Under the pieces are notes generated by a model that did not search any database, was not told the DNA's origin, and saw only the letters and a list, made by a program, of their open reading frames with translations. A program made the position numbers and the translations under genes. From Onchocerca volvulus (lineage: Eukaryota; Nematoda; Chromadorea; Rhabditida; Onchocercidae), in assembly GCA_000499405.2 (NCBI GenBank), contig HG738157.1:1-55206 (forward strand): DNA of 55,206 nt, in the 5' to 3' direction. Positions 1 to 11,834 of the stretch are shown here, one piece after another. Every line of letters begins with the position of its first letter. The stretch's first letter is position 1.

Positions 1-398
1 AAAAAAAAAAAAAAAAAAACGAAATACAAACAACAAAGATAATCAAAATGATCAGTTCAATTCAGTCACAATCAACCAACGACGTCAACTCCCATTCCAT
101 TTTCTAATTTTTTATACGTTATCTATAAATATTTTTATCATTTATTGTGTGCCGCCTCAGCTAATACTGGACGACACCTCAAGTCTTATATTTGAAGCAA
201 TAAAGTCTATTCGTTAGTGTCTTAAAGCACCCTCATTCAAACACACCTAGTTTCACGACACCTCGGAACTGAATTGGGTTGGACTGCGTCGAAATGTGTC
301 GAGTTGAGATCGACTGGATTGAGTTGCTGTGTGGGGTTTGCTTGAATTTGTTGTTGTGTTGAGTTGATTTGAGTTGTCGAAGGATTGAATTGTAGCAC
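1..398. other. Retroelement-like low-complexity debris
   Basis: The window opens with 19 A residues, then runs through degenerate five- and six-base motifs: CTCAAC/TCAACC-like on the plus strand up to about 100, and the reverse motif (GAGTTG) at about 250-395. The same CTCAAC-rich texture forms the tail of the second LTR family near 19.9-20.05 kb and 24.1-24.2 kb. No open frame is supported. The poly-A start could be a retroposon tail or an assembly artefact. Confidence 0.4.
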
Positions 399-399
399 C

Positions 400-680
400 T
401 TTAACTTGGGTAATTAAACCTTTATTATAAAATATGACAACGCAACAAGTTACGAAAAATACAATATGAATACAACCAGTTGACCTCGTGGTAGCATACC
501 CTTTTACAAATCCATAAAAATGAGGCTATACAGAAGACTATGCTTATTTATAGAGAGATGACAATGACAGAGTTTAACCTACAATGAGGCGCCATTATTA
601 GCAATTGAGGGAGCTCCTTCATTGACGCGTAAGATTGAATTAAATAATAGACATCTCGAAGTTTTTCAGAATTTCCGACA
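400..680 (-). repeat. Decayed LTR remnant (fourth LTR type)
   Basis: From about 400 it shows the conserved LTR segment that reads AATAAAGGTTTAATTACCCA on the minus strand, as in the other LTRs of this window. The following 250 bases share scattered blocks with 14.1-14.4 kb, such as GGTAGCAYAYCCTTT and GAGGGAGNTCCT. Ends and target duplications are not recognisable. It is probably an LTR on the minus strand related to the 14.1-kb copy. Confidence 0.4.
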
Positions 681-798
681 ATTGTTATAGATTAATGTTC
701 ACGTCGAAAATATTGAAAAAAAAATTATTGGTATCTACAGCGATTTTCAAGATAACATCAGAATCAGAGTATTTAGATGAACTTGAAAAAAAATATCT

Positions 799-1332
799 CT
801 CCAGGAAATTTTGTCTCGTAGCACGCAGAATCTCAAACTTGGGTAATAAAACCTTTATTTATAAGAAAAACTTGATAACGCAAACACGACGACCACAAAC
901 ACTGCATCAGTAAAGCATTATTATTACAAATATCATATCAATAAAACATGGTAAAATTGATGGTGAAATTACTAATATAATAAAAAGAGTAGTAAGAGTA
1001 GTTTAAATAACTGCAACGTATAGATCAGCCACTCGTTGGCATGGTTAATTTTGAAAATGATAAAAAAAAGGAAAGGATTGATAATGTATTCATATGCGCC
1101 TTTGTTAACGCAATACAGTTAGCTTCTGTTAGCAGCTGTATTTTGTCGGCGAAATGCTGACAGCTTTTGTTAGTAGCTGGTCCTCTGTTAATGCAATGCA
1201 GTTAGTCTTTTAAATTTATTTTAATGCAAATTAGATTGCGAAATCAAAAAATTGAGTGCAGCTTGTAGAAATGTTACTCCTAATTTGCATTAAAAGGAAA
1301 AAATCACTTTCCGGTCTTCAGTTGTTCTGACA
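799..1332 (-). repeat. Solo BEL/Pao LTR (copy A)
   Basis: It aligns over its whole length with the LTRs of the full-length element at 24.2-30.9 kb. On the minus strand it begins TGTCAGAACAACTGAAGACC and carries the internal AATAAAGG polyadenylation-like signal. The far end is decayed (CTCCAGGAAA instead of TGTCGGGAAA on the plus strand). It lacks the 9-10 base insertion (AGAAGAGCCG) seen in copies at 11.96 and 30.3 kb, so it belongs with the LTR at 24.2 kb. There are no element genes on either side and no clear target duplication. Confidence 0.85.
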
Positions 1333-2430
1333 ACCACAGAGTTTTCACTTTTGTAGTAACTTAGGATTTGTTTTACTTTGTCACTCATTGTTGCTATAAA
1401 TCAACTTAAATTTAAGTTATAACAAGGGTAAGGCTTATTACAGGAGTTTTATAAACAATGACAGAAGTAATCCTATTTTCTTGTTTGTTCATATAAATCC
1501 TCAATTTTCCTCTTTAATTAATTACTAATTTAGAATTTTCTTAACTAAGTAATTTTTTATTTTCAATCGGGGTTTGCTCGCATTTCCTTACTGTAACTAG
1601 TTTGTACAAGGTAAAATTTACTTCTTCCTCTACTGAGCAGATCATGTCTTTTTGCATGAGCTGTTTTTAGTTCCTGAACGAATTTATCCAGAACATGCAG
1701 AATTATATCTATATTTAAGTCAGAGAAAGAAATAACAACATCGAACGATTATAAAATTCGTGACTAAAAACCTGCCTCCATTGCTTTTTTGCTATTACCA
1801 ATATTAAAATCTTTATATCACTGGGTTCAAATATCTCTATGTTGTGCTTCTTTTGAACATATTGTATCTTTTGGTTGTGGCTAACAGATTATTTCTATGG
1901 ATACTAACTAAATTTTAACAAATTTTGAAAATAAAGTTAATTGTAATGCTCTTAGTGTTTGTTAGTGATATGAGTAAAGACATTGAGTGTCAAAGGCTTT
2001 TGAGGTACAGTAACAATATTGGTAGTAATGCAATATATGCATGACATAAGATATATACGAAAAAAACTGAAGAATTTGAGATTATGAGGGAGAGAGGGGT
2101 TAAAGAGTTTACTGTAAGGAAGGTATGAAAAATTGGATCACGAAACAAGATCACTGATCACTAAATTGCAAAATTTAAATAGGCAACTTAATAAAATTAT
2201 AGTAAAAACAGATCATACATTAACCAACATGATAAGCTAGTTGAAATGTAGTCGTATAAAAATTTAGATCTATCTAAGCATGCCTCTCATCTTTTAAATT
2301 CCATGCAGCAAATCAGTGTCATTACCCGAACCAGTTATTGACTGATTCATCGTGATTTGAAAACAAAAATTTCCAATCATTATCAACGCTTCGTTCTAGA
2401 TTTCTGCTGTGAAATCCATTTTCATACTTG
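1333..2430. other. No gene recognised
   Basis: AT-rich sequence between the solo LTR and the first bacterial pseudogene. Short open stretches exist in several frames, but none matches a family I know, and I see no repeat shared with the rest of the window. The junction with the bacterial segment lies somewhere before about 2430 and is not sharp. Confidence 0.4.
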
Positions 2431-2744
2431 AATTTTCGCTGCGTATTCGATGGAGAATACCTTCAGCCATATGCAATTTTTATTTCAGCTTGGAGAGCTT
2501 GAAAAGGGTATCAAAGCCGCATTCGAAATCTTAAATAAGAATGGCAAGCTGATTGTCATTACTTTTTCATTCTTTAGAAGGAGATAGTCAAGACTTTTTT
2601 AAAGGCTTATGTGAGCCAAAATTGACCAACTGTAGAACGTTTTCTCTTCTGAATAAAAAAGTAATCAAGGCAGGCGCAGAAGAAATAGATGCAAATCTAC
2701 GTGCGCATTCAGCAAAACTAAGAGCTATACAGGGGTTATTATGA
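2431..2744 (+). pseudogene. rsmH: rsmH (mraW) fragment, Wolbachia-type
   Basis: This is the C-terminal part of the 16S rRNA m4C1402 methyltransferase, which modifies the ribosomal P site in bacteria. From about 2490 one frame reads LGELEKGIKAAFEILNKNGK, then LIVIT. The family motif ITFHSLE follows in another frame because of an extra T in the T-run at about 2560. The end, EEIDANLRAHSAKLRAI, is the typical RsmH terminus (family: EEI..NPRARSAKLRA). The N-terminal SAM-binding half is absent, and sequence left of 2490 matches only in pieces. It is the first of a run of bacterial pseudogenes and cannot be functional. Confidence 0.8.
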
Positions 2745-3219
2745 AAATTTCTATATCACCTCAATAGTGATATTTTTTCAGTGTTATAAGACTATTTAAA
2801 GTAAAACTACACGTCTAATTATTAAACGAGGGTCTAACAAAAATAAAATGTGAAATTAACTAAATGCAAAGTAATATAAAAGCCTTATAAATGAAATGTA
2901 ATTATTTAAGCAACATCCATTAAGAAACATTTAAAAAGCAATTCTTTGATACTAGTTAGTTAAGTTAATTTTTAAAATCATAGTGTGTTAGAAGCACAAC
3001 TTTAAAAAAGTGATTAAAGACTCTACAATAAAGTTAGAGTTAAGTATAGGATAAGTTTTCTGGTACAGCTTTAGTTTTATCTTTTTTCTGCATTTAATTA
3101 TAGACCTAAAAATAAAAGCAACTCCAGAAGTGTCAATTTAAAGCTAAATGCAAGGAACTTTGTATTTACCGTGTAGCTTCTTCAAGTAAAGGATTAAAAA
3201 TTTGCAAAATTATTTGTGG
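2745..3219. other. Bacterial-derived or intergenic, no gene
   Basis: AT-rich stretch between the rsmH and ankyrin remnants. It is probably transferred bacterial intergenic DNA, since bacterial fragments lie on both sides, but nothing in it is diagnostic. Confidence 0.35.
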
Positions 3220-3700
3220 TTTTGTTAACAAACATATCTATTGCAGTGTAGACATTTTTGTGTTTTACGTTAAGGTCTGCTCCTTGTTTCTATTAACAGC
3301 TAAGCTGTATCAAAATAATCCTTTTAGACGGCAAGACGTAAAAGTGTATGACCCCGTTGCTCATAGATATTCATATTGCGTTCAACTTCAAATAATATTC
3401 TTACAATTTTTATATGAACTTTTTTCTTAAGCTAATGGCAAAGGAGTTCTGTTACATTTAGTTACAGCACTAACATTCACTTGAAGTTTAAATAACAGCT
3501 TAACTACTTTAGCGTCGCTGTTATAATTAGCTTCATGTAACCTGGCATATACTATCAAAATCTTGATTGTTTGCCTCTATTTTCTTTAAAACAAGAAATA
3601 CTACCATTTTCTTTTATTAAGCTTAATAGTATATCCAATGAATCAGAACCACAGCTATTTTGTGTACAGATAAATCTTGTGTCAGGAAACAACCGCAATT
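3220..3700 (-). pseudogene. Ankyrin-repeat gene remnant, Wolbachia-type
   Basis: Two degenerate ankyrin repeats are readable on the minus strand. The first, at about 3560-3435, reads ARLHEANYNSDAKVVKLLFK, then LQVNVSAVTKCNRTPLPLA and a stop. The second, at about 3375-3300, reads NMNIYEQRGHTLLRLAV and runs on into a LLIET helix. The spacing and the TPLxLA and VVKLL signatures are those of ankyrin repeats. Further coding-like sequence lies upstream to about 3690. Frames change and stops interrupt. Ankyrin genes are abundant in Wolbachia and the neighbours are bacterial, so transfer is the likely source; a nematode ankyrin exon is a weaker alternative. Confidence 0.65.
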
Positions 3701-4115
3701 TATAACATAATCATTTATGCCATTAACGTGAATAAGAACTAGACGGTATTGAAAATGCCTTTTGAGCACTTTAATTCATCTATTTTCTCTTGCGCCTCTT
3801 ACATCACTAAACGGTCAGTTATTTTTAAAATTTGGTTCGAACCATATAATCAATTTGACACCTCGGTACCTGTCTTTTTTCAAAAAAATAATTTTTTTGA
3901 TCATTTTCCATCAATTCCCAAGATATTATAATGAGTGCTATTTCTATTCCTAAGCGCCAAGAAGCTCTCAAACTGAAGTCCGGTGGCTGTATACACCTCC
4001 GATAGGAGGTAAATAATGTAACAAAATAGGCACACGGTCAATTTTCCTCGGAATTTTTTCAAATATATTTTAGATAAAGTTTTAAATGGTTATCTTTAAG
4101 TCTGTACCTCTTCAA
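3701..4115. other. No gene recognised within the transferred segment
   Basis: Two overlapping short plus frames (about 60 codons, 3749-3953) have no recognisable similarity. A small inverted repeat, ACCTCC-GAT-AGGAGGT, occurs near 3996-4011. It is probably bacterial intergenic DNA. Confidence 0.3.
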
Positions 4116-4395
4116 TCATGAATCAGCACCAGTCTTTATACTCCAAGTGTAATTCTTTGCAATAAAATCAGCAAGCTCGAGCTTATGTAAATACTTAGAA
4201 ATGTATCCATATCTTGCAATGTCTAAAGCAGCACAAACTTCTTCCTGTTCTTCAGCCCAAGGTAAAAGAGTTCCAAGCATCTGCTCATGAAAAACTGCTT
4301 TCACATGAATATTTGATTAAATTTCTCAATTAAAAGCCCATCTCTTGTAAAATAAAGGTTTTCGATATCTTTCTCAGAACTATATTTAAAATTTA
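4116..4395 (-). pseudogene. Unrecognised bacterial-type gene fragment
   Basis: On the minus strand a coding-like frame (SEKDIENLYFTRDGLLIEKF, about 4375-4316) passes by frameshift at about 4310 into a 62-codon frame containing HEQMLGTLLPWAEEQEEVCA and ending at 4116. Composition and the broken-but-readable frame resemble the adjoining Wolbachia pseudogenes. I do not recognise the family, and no catalytic motif is visible. Confidence 0.4.
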
Positions 4396-4689
4396 CCTCC
4401 TTCTAACCACTTTAGAATTCTGCCGACTACTACAAGTGCCTTAAATTTTCCGTATGCTGAAATATTTTTGGTCAAAATTTACTGCAACTAGAAAGTGATA
4501 AATTCCTCAAGCGTTAAAATTAATCACACTCTTCCGTACGAAATCAGCACTACTGAACACATTCTTTTCAATACAAGATGATGCAGATCCCAAACAACAA
4601 AAATTAGCTTATCGTTATTTCTCAACTTTGTATTTCAAAAATGCTTCATTTTTCTTAGAAAGGTTGAGCTTTTTTAAATAATTTATGAA

Positions 4690-5100
4690 AATTTTCACTA
4701 AAGAGTATAATTATATTATACCCAGTAATAAACACAACTGCTTATAGCAAATCACTTTTGTCATCATATCTGCAAAAGATACATTAAATTGTCTAGCAAT
4801 TTGTTTAGAAAATTCATTAAGCTGATGAGATATCATAGTATGCCATTCTAATTCTGATGGCAAATCTATATTGAGTAACATTGTTCAAAATGCTTACTAA
4901 ACTTTTGAAATAAACGACTTCTTTCTATATTAGATCTTCATCTTTGACTACTACAAAAGATATAGCGTTCTTTTCTGCAAGCCCTAACAATTGCTTTAAT
5001 TTAACTTGTTTACCAAGAACATAAAATACAAAATATAGATCTTTGTTTCCATAATAAAAAAATAGTAATATCATAGCTTTCTTCATAATAAATCTAGCTT
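4690..5100 (-). pseudogene. Unrecognised bacterial gene fragments downstream of rlpA
   Basis: Two coding-like stretches lie on the minus strand. Near 5080-4930 the reading includes LGKQVKLKQLLGLAEKN and then ISFVVVKDED. This recalls the anticodon-binding end of histidyl-tRNA synthetase (a LGKQ..LA...G..FV...GEDE pattern), but the match is weak. Near 4880-4745 a frame reads LPSELEWHTMISHQLNEFSK and continues for some 20 codons. Stops and frame changes separate them. Identity is unresolved; the bacterial origin is inferred from position. Confidence 0.35.
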
Positions 5101-5112
5101 TCACTATTATTT

Positions 5113-5708
5113 AAAGCTCACATTCACACAATATTGACCATCCCTAAAAAAGAATCCAACATTTTTCATTCCTTGATTACGAAGTTTCGACGCAGCTGAT
5201 TTAGCAGCTTGAATATTTTCAAAATATGCAATATATCCTTTACTTTTTTGAGTGAGGTTTTTGCATTTCTTTCTCATACTGCTTTCTATAATGCTCAGAC
5301 ATTTTCCTTAAATATTGAACTTTTACTTTTGTCAGTCCAGATTTATGAAATCCTAAAATTTTTGCTGCTTTTTCCGATAGATCTATCAACCTATCCTCAA
5401 CAAATGGCCCTCTATCGTTAACCCTTACAACAAGTTTCCTTAACAAGAATAAAACATGGTAAAGGCAGAGTTCTATGTGCTGCAGTAATTAAGCGATAGT
5501 TAAATATTTCACCGTTTGCTGTAATTGTAACATGACCTTCTATTCCGTACCATGATGCTATCCCCACCTTTTCGTAATGGTTACAGTATTTTGAATGATA
5601 AGTCGCACCATTTATTGTGTAACTATCACCGATTTTATAATGACCTGCAGTGCTATTGAACCTGCTGCTAAGGCCGCAACTACTTACTAAAACAAATATT
5701 AGACACAA
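5113..5708 (-). pseudogene. rlpA: rlpA-like septal lipoprotein pseudogene
   Basis: This matches RlpA, a lipoprotein of the bacterial envelope with a double-psi beta-barrel, acting on septal peptidoglycan. The 5' frame starts at 5708 with a hydrophobic lipoprotein-type signal ending in VSSCG. It continues through VGIASWYG and TANGEIFN to LITAAHRTLPLPC, the core family motifs. A frameshift near 5440 moves to the frame with VVRVNDRGPFVEDRLIDLS and SGLTKVKVQYL. A third stretch (about 5235-5120) resembles a C-terminal SPOR-like repeat (YFENIQAAKSAASKLRNQGM). At least two frame breaks make it non-functional. It lies divergent from murC. Confidence 0.85.
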
Positions 5709-5813
5709 TAAAACTAGGTTTTGATTATTGCATTCAGTGAAAAGGCTTAATACTATAAGTATTTTAAATTAAATTATAATAGATTTAGTAATAAGTAAAC
5801 TTTTACATTAAAT

Positions 5814-7257
5814 ATGAACGATATTCGAAAAGAAACAATATATATAATTGGCATAGGCGGAATTGGAATGAGCGCAATCGCTGAAATCCTTCACAATTCC
5901 AAATGTAAAGTTCAAGGCAGTGATGTACAATCAAACGCCAATGTAGATGGGTTACAAAAGTTAGGCATAGAGGTCTATATTGGTCACAATGCTAATAATA
6001 TCAAGCAAGCTGAAGTGGTCGTATATTCTTCTGCAATAAAATCTGATAATGTTGAATTAGTTGCAGCAAAAGATACCAACAGAATCATTCTGCATAGGTC
6101 AGATATACTTGCTAAAATTATGAAAGATAAATATGTAATAGCAGTTTCAATCTCAAGATGAAAGACAACAACAACTGATATGATTGCTTCCATTTTGGAT
6201 TATTCCAGTGGAACACTTTTTGCTATCCAAATAGCTGACACTAGGATCAAAAAAAAAGATTTAAATTCTAGCGTCACGCTCCAGAATAACACCAACATAG
6301 GAATTGATGACCGTAATTGTAGGAGGTATATCAAACTCCTATCAGAGTAACTCAAAAAACTTGGAAAGAGTGACATTTTTTCAACCGATGCTGATGAGTC
6401 TGATGGAACAATGCTAAAAATTCCCACAAATATTGCTGGCATAACGAGTATCAATAACGACCACATAGACTATTATGGAGCATTTAGCAACCTCAAAAAT
6501 GCATTTTTTCAATTTGCAAATGAAGCAGATTTTGCAATTCTACCTAATTCTGTAAGCATTGATCATGATGCAATTAACTGTATAACGTTTGGGCTTGAAG
6601 ATGGTAATATTAAAGCTAGCAACATCAAGCAATATGCCAAAAGTATTAGGTTCGATGTGTTAGTTGATAATAATCAAAGAATAAAAATGTGGCACTATCA
6701 AATGCAATAGGAACGCATAAAATCAGTAACGCCTTAGCTGCAATATCTACTGCGATTAAACTAGGAATCAGTGATTAAGAGATTAAAAAAGGTCTCTTCG
6801 AATTTATAGGAGTAGCAAGAAGATTTTCTTCAATTGCTAATGTCAAAAACCTCAAATTAATTGAGGATTATGCCCATCATTCTAATGAAATACAAGCAAC
6901 TCTGACAGCAGCGCGTTTAATCGCTAGAGAAAAAGTGGCAGGGTCATCGAGCTATTTCGTTTCGTTCGTATTCATAATTTTTTTGATGAATTTATACGGA
7001 TTTTCATGATGTTTCATACTCATCCCTATCATCCTTTAGAAGATAACCCCATTCCTGGTTGCAGGATTGACGATATACAAAAAGCTCTATTAAGCAACGG
7101 ATTTAATAATGTAAAGACTGCGAATGATGTTCTGCTCATTTCACACCTTATTATTAATTTGACAAATTCAGGTGATGTAGTACAATTTATCGGTGCTAGC
7201 AACAACATAGCTAAACTAGCAAAAAAAAAAAAACTACAATACTCCTGTCAGAAATAA
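5814..7257 (+). pseudogene. murC: murC pseudogene (UDP-MurNAc-L-Ala ligase)
   Basis: MurC adds L-alanine to UDP-N-acetylmuramate in peptidoglycan synthesis. The start ATG at 5814 opens the Rossmann motif [16 protein letters not shown], followed by QGSDVQSN and VVYSSAI. The ATP-binding loop (family GTHGKTTTT) is broken by a TGA at 6159: it reads SISR, stop, KTTTT. The middle domain returns at 6411-6710 with DADESDGT just before it and NNDHIDYYG inside. The C-terminal domain at 6720-7257 keeps [19 protein letters not shown] and then [20 protein letters not shown], with several frame changes. Nearly the whole gene is present, so it was transferred in full and then decayed. Confidence 0.93.
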
Positions 7258-7269
7258 AGGTTTAACATA

Positions 7270-8523
<1,254 letters not shown>

Positions 8524-9525
8524 AATTTCATAGACGAAGTTTAATTATATTTAGAAGCAGGCGATGGAGGTGACGGCTGCGCAAGTTTTCGTCGAGAAAA
8601 ATTTGTTGAATTTGGTGGTCCAAACGGCGGTAACGGAGGAAGGGGAGGGAACATAGTATTCGTTAGTGACGCAAATCTCAATACTTTACTTAACTTTCGT
8701 TATATGAAACACATTAAAGCAAATGACGGGAAAATGGTGCAAGCAGAGGCAGATCTGGTACAGCAGGGAAGGATGTTATACCCACAGTTCCAGTTGGTAC
8801 ACAAATAATCGATGAAGAAAATGAGGAAGTAATAGTAGATTTCGAAAACCTGATATGAAATTTCAAGTAATACAAGGTGATAAAGGTGGACTCTGAAATA
8901 TTAATTTCAACTCCTTTACTAATAAGGCGCCAAGATGTTTTACTTACGGTCACTTGGTGAAAAAGAAACATCACATTAAAGTTAAAAGTTTTATCGGATG
9001 TCGGTATTATTGGCATGCCAAATGTAAGCAAATCAAAATTTTTAGCTCGTCGTTCAAATGCAGATACAATGGTAGAGAATTATCCATTCACTACCATCAG
9101 GCGCATTTGGTGTAGCAAAGATAGATAACAGCAAAATTGCAGATATTCCTGGAATCATGGTTGATGCCCATTTTGGAGTTGGGCTCGGTCACAAGTTTTT
9201 TATTCATATAGAAAGGTGCAAAATTTTACTGCGTTTTATTGAAATAATTCATGATGATGTTATTTCATCTTATGATCGTACTCACAATAAGTTGAAGCTT
9301 CACAATGATAATCTTATTAAGAACGAAGAAATTGTAATATTAAACAAATGTAACTTGTTGCAAGAGACAGAAATTCTTAAAAAGAGAAATTACTTAGTTA
9401 ATTTTCTTAATAAAGAAATACTATGCTTATCAGTTAATGATGATTTACAGTCTATTCTAAGATTATTAAGTGAGAAATTAAAAAAAAGCGACTCAAAAAA
9501 AACTACGAATGTTTACGACCTTTAA
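8524..9525 (+). pseudogene. obgE: obgE pseudogene (Obg GTPase)
   Basis: ObgE/CgtA is a ribosome-associated GTPase. The start reads VNFIDEV, stop, [12 protein letters not shown], then [17 protein letters not shown], the glycine-rich Obg fold. From about 8730 there are several frame changes. The G-domain is still seen as [13 protein letters not shown] (G1 region, 9004-9045) and KIADIPGI (G3, about 9135-9160). The last ORF, 9157-9525, covers LGHKFFIHIERCKILL and the G4-like ILNKCNL (family NKxD). It begins directly after the eno remnant and ends the run of protein genes upstream of ssrA. Confidence 0.92.
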
Positions 9526-9942
9526 GATATAAACTCATACAGACGTGTAATAATCAAGGCTTTTAATAGCTGAAGTAGTTTTTCATAAGGAGTAAGAAAT
9601 TTTAGATATAAGGTCACCCACATAAAAAAAAAATTCAGGAGAAATATAATGCACATGCGACAGAGATCAAACACATGTATACGCACCTATTGACACTAAA
9701 AAAATGTATACTTCATTTTAACTGAGATTTAGATAAAAAGCCTGCAGGCAGAGATAAATTTTGAGCTCTCTAAATATTTTATTGTAATCATTAGTTTCAT
9801 TAAATAAACAAACAAAGTAATCTCATTATACTAAGAAATCTTAACTTTGCTTTAATTATTAATCACCTTGAAGTTAAATATCATGACATCTACTCAATGC
9901 TAATACATAATAAGTGTGTGCGTTTTATACACTATGACAATA
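9526..9942. other. Intergenic, no gene seen
   Basis: AT-rich sequence between the obgE and ssrA remnants. It presumably contains the former ssrA promoter, but no convincing promoter elements can be picked out in the decayed sequence. Confidence 0.4.
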
Positions 9943-10205
9943 AAATTACCTTGTAATAGGTGTATTGGACCCGAGGGCAGTACTCGGCGCCTCCACCATA
10001 TTTTCACATAGTGGCGAATAAGAATCGACATACATGGTAAAGATGGTAGCTTTGCTCGGTCAGATACCATCGTTAAGAGTTTATAATTTAGATGCAAACG
10101 ATAATTTTGCTGCTAATGGTAATGTTGTAGGATTAGCTGCTTAAACTAAGCTATAATCTTATTACTACAAGCATGGTTTAGGAACGCCGGGTAACAGAAT
10201 GTTCC
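9943..10205 (+). ncRNA. ssrA: Relic of a permuted tmRNA gene (ssrA)
   Basis: tmRNA rescues stalled ribosomes and adds a degradation tag. In alphaproteobacteria the gene is circularly permuted and gives two RNA pieces. Here the acceptor piece comes first (about 9950-9998), with the T-arm-like CCGAGGGCAGTACTCGG and the 3' end CGCCTCCACCA. After a short spacer the coding piece starts near 10009 with GTGGCGAATAAGAATCGAC (usual form GGGGGCGAATAGGATCGAC). The tag frame at 10094-10144 encodes ANDNFAANGNVVGLAA and a TAA, matching the AND...LAA pattern of alphaproteobacterial tags. The first stem strand no longer pairs fully (GTGGCG against CGCCTCC), so I call it a decayed copy. Minus-strand frames here are shadows. 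Confidence 0.85.
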
Positions 10206-10229
10206 CCAAAAGTTTTTCATAAAAATTAT

Positions 10230-10643
10230 ATGAATAAAACAGATTATAAAAAATCATTTACTTTTGCAAAGTCTCAAGTTGTCAAAAAGGCTTTAGCCAT
10301 CATATCAGATAATGATTTCACACCTCATTTAGAAATACTTTTTTTACCAATTTTAACGGTGTTATCGCGCCAGATTAATTGAGAAAGTCATACCCCACTG
10401 ATGCTTATCATATTACAGCATCAGTTTTATGATTTAAAAGTTTTTGAAAACAGATTTAGTGTCAGGTTAAGCTTTCACAGAAAGCAAGAACAAATTACTG
10501 TATGGATTTTTGCTATCAGTGAGTTTCACGATCAAACTTCAGGAGATGTTTTAATATTTGATAAAATCAACATAGGTTCTGACAAAAAATACAATAGTAA
10601 AAATGTACTGAAAAATCATAAAGCAGTAGCATTATACATATAG
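10230..10643 (+). pseudogene. sspB: sspB pseudogene (ClpXP adaptor, alphaproteobacterial type)
   Basis: SspB binds the tmRNA tag and hands tagged proteins to ClpXP. ATG at 10230 starts MNKTDYKKSFTFAKSQVVKK, followed by ISDNDFTPHLEI. A frame break near 10345 leads to FNGVIAPD, stop, LRKSYP. A second shift leads to the ORF at 10401-10643 with ILQHQFYDLKVFENRFSVRL and ITVWIFAISEFHDQTSGDV. The family signature is (V/I)LQHQFWDL..., F.V.LSF and ...PF.AI..F.DP. It lies 25 bases after the ssrA relic, and the two products work in the same pathway. Two frame breaks and one stop make it dead. Confidence 0.82.
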
Positions 10644-11834
10644 ACGAGCTGCGTGATAAGTACTCATTAAAAACTCAGTTTCAAAATACGCGAGAGAGGA
10701 AAAAAGTTACCTTAATTAAAGAATGGACGGAAGCTTTTTTATTGTGATTTATTTAGGTGCAATTAAGGAACATGTTGTACCACATCACTGAATATTTATT
10801 TACATCATCACTAATTACAAGTCGGATAGCTGCTTGAGGTTGCTCAGCACCTGAATTATTAAGATTCCTACTTGATGAGTATTTTAAATCATCCCTAAAA
10901 CAATCGAACACAATTCAAGTTTCAGAACATGCCGTGCTGTAGTATCTTTGAAGATAACAGAATCAATCAGATATTTTCCATTGAACCCCAAGCCTCGTCC
11001 TCATCTTAAATCCATCGTTGCTTTCTTTTAGAAAGGTTTTATTTTATCAAGTGTATTATCTTATAGTAAGTCTCAGCTGAGGCAAAGCATCAATTAATTG
11101 CTCATAAATTATGCAGAGATATTCTCTTTTTTTATTTTCGGTATCATTTTAGCTTGAAGTTACAAAGTTTTACTTCCATGCAAGCTCGCAGCTTTTAGTT
11201 TTACTATATACAATTAACTATTAATCCAACAACATGACTTAAAGGTGTATCTCTAAGCAATTTCCTTGTATTAGCACTCGCCTTAATTTAAAGCCTCCTT
11301 TAAGCAATACCGACCTCAACCATTGCCAAGACCTGAATAATGATCGTACTCCGCTCTTAAGCGTTAATACTGTTCTTCATTAAATTACCACCACCTCCCA
11401 TCTGCTGACTTACCTACTGCATCATTTGATCTTACCCTATTTTTACCATCGCTTAGTTTTCACAAGTATCAGCTTAATTATATTGATCTATATTATACGC
11501 ACCGATCTAACTGGTGTAGCTCATGTCTAACTAGCTCATATCTAACTTCAACCCTTTGAGGGTTGAAGAATTTAAGATGTAACATTGCTATATGTTCAGT
11601 CAGCCTACCAAAACTTAAAGTCGTAGTTATTATTCACAAGTGCAGCAGTATAGATAAGAAACATTATTCCCCCAATAATTTTAATCTTATTTGTCGCAGA
11701 AGGTAAAGTGCTGTTCATAGTTTTTTCTTGCTATTTTTCGATTCAATCACAACATCTAACATAAGTGTTTATCGCTGATTAATCTGTAAGCATAATTATT
11801 CTCAATAAACTCTCATTTTGATACTATTAGGTCA
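10644..11834. other. Decayed DNA, possibly the right flank of the bacterial segment
   Basis: No gene can be named. On the minus strand short coding-like stretches survive (NLNNSGAEQPQAAIRLVISD near 10840-10780; QQMGGGGNLM near 11400), separated by many stops. The density of stops is higher than in 5.8-10.6 kb. It may be an older or faster-decayed part of the transferred bacterial DNA; the right junction is not identifiable. Confidence 0.35.
11546..11568. other. Perfect 9-bp hairpin
   Basis: CTTCAACCC and GGGTTGAAG flank a 5-base loop (TTTGA). The shape recalls bacterial intergenic hairpins or terminators, but it is not followed by a T-run. It supports, weakly, a bacterial source for this flank. 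Confidence 0.45.

Noticed and set aside
4558..4680. Plus-strand coding-like run (DPKQQKLAYRYFSTLYF...)
   Set aside because: It is about 35 codons, has no family recognised, and lies among minus-strand remnants.
5020..5100. Histidyl-tRNA synthetase C-terminus
   Set aside because: Only a short LGKQ...GEDE-like resemblance was seen; not enough to name the gene.
9900..10097. 65-codon minus-strand frame
   Set aside because: It lies across the acceptor piece and spacer of the tmRNA relic; it is a shadow without motifs.
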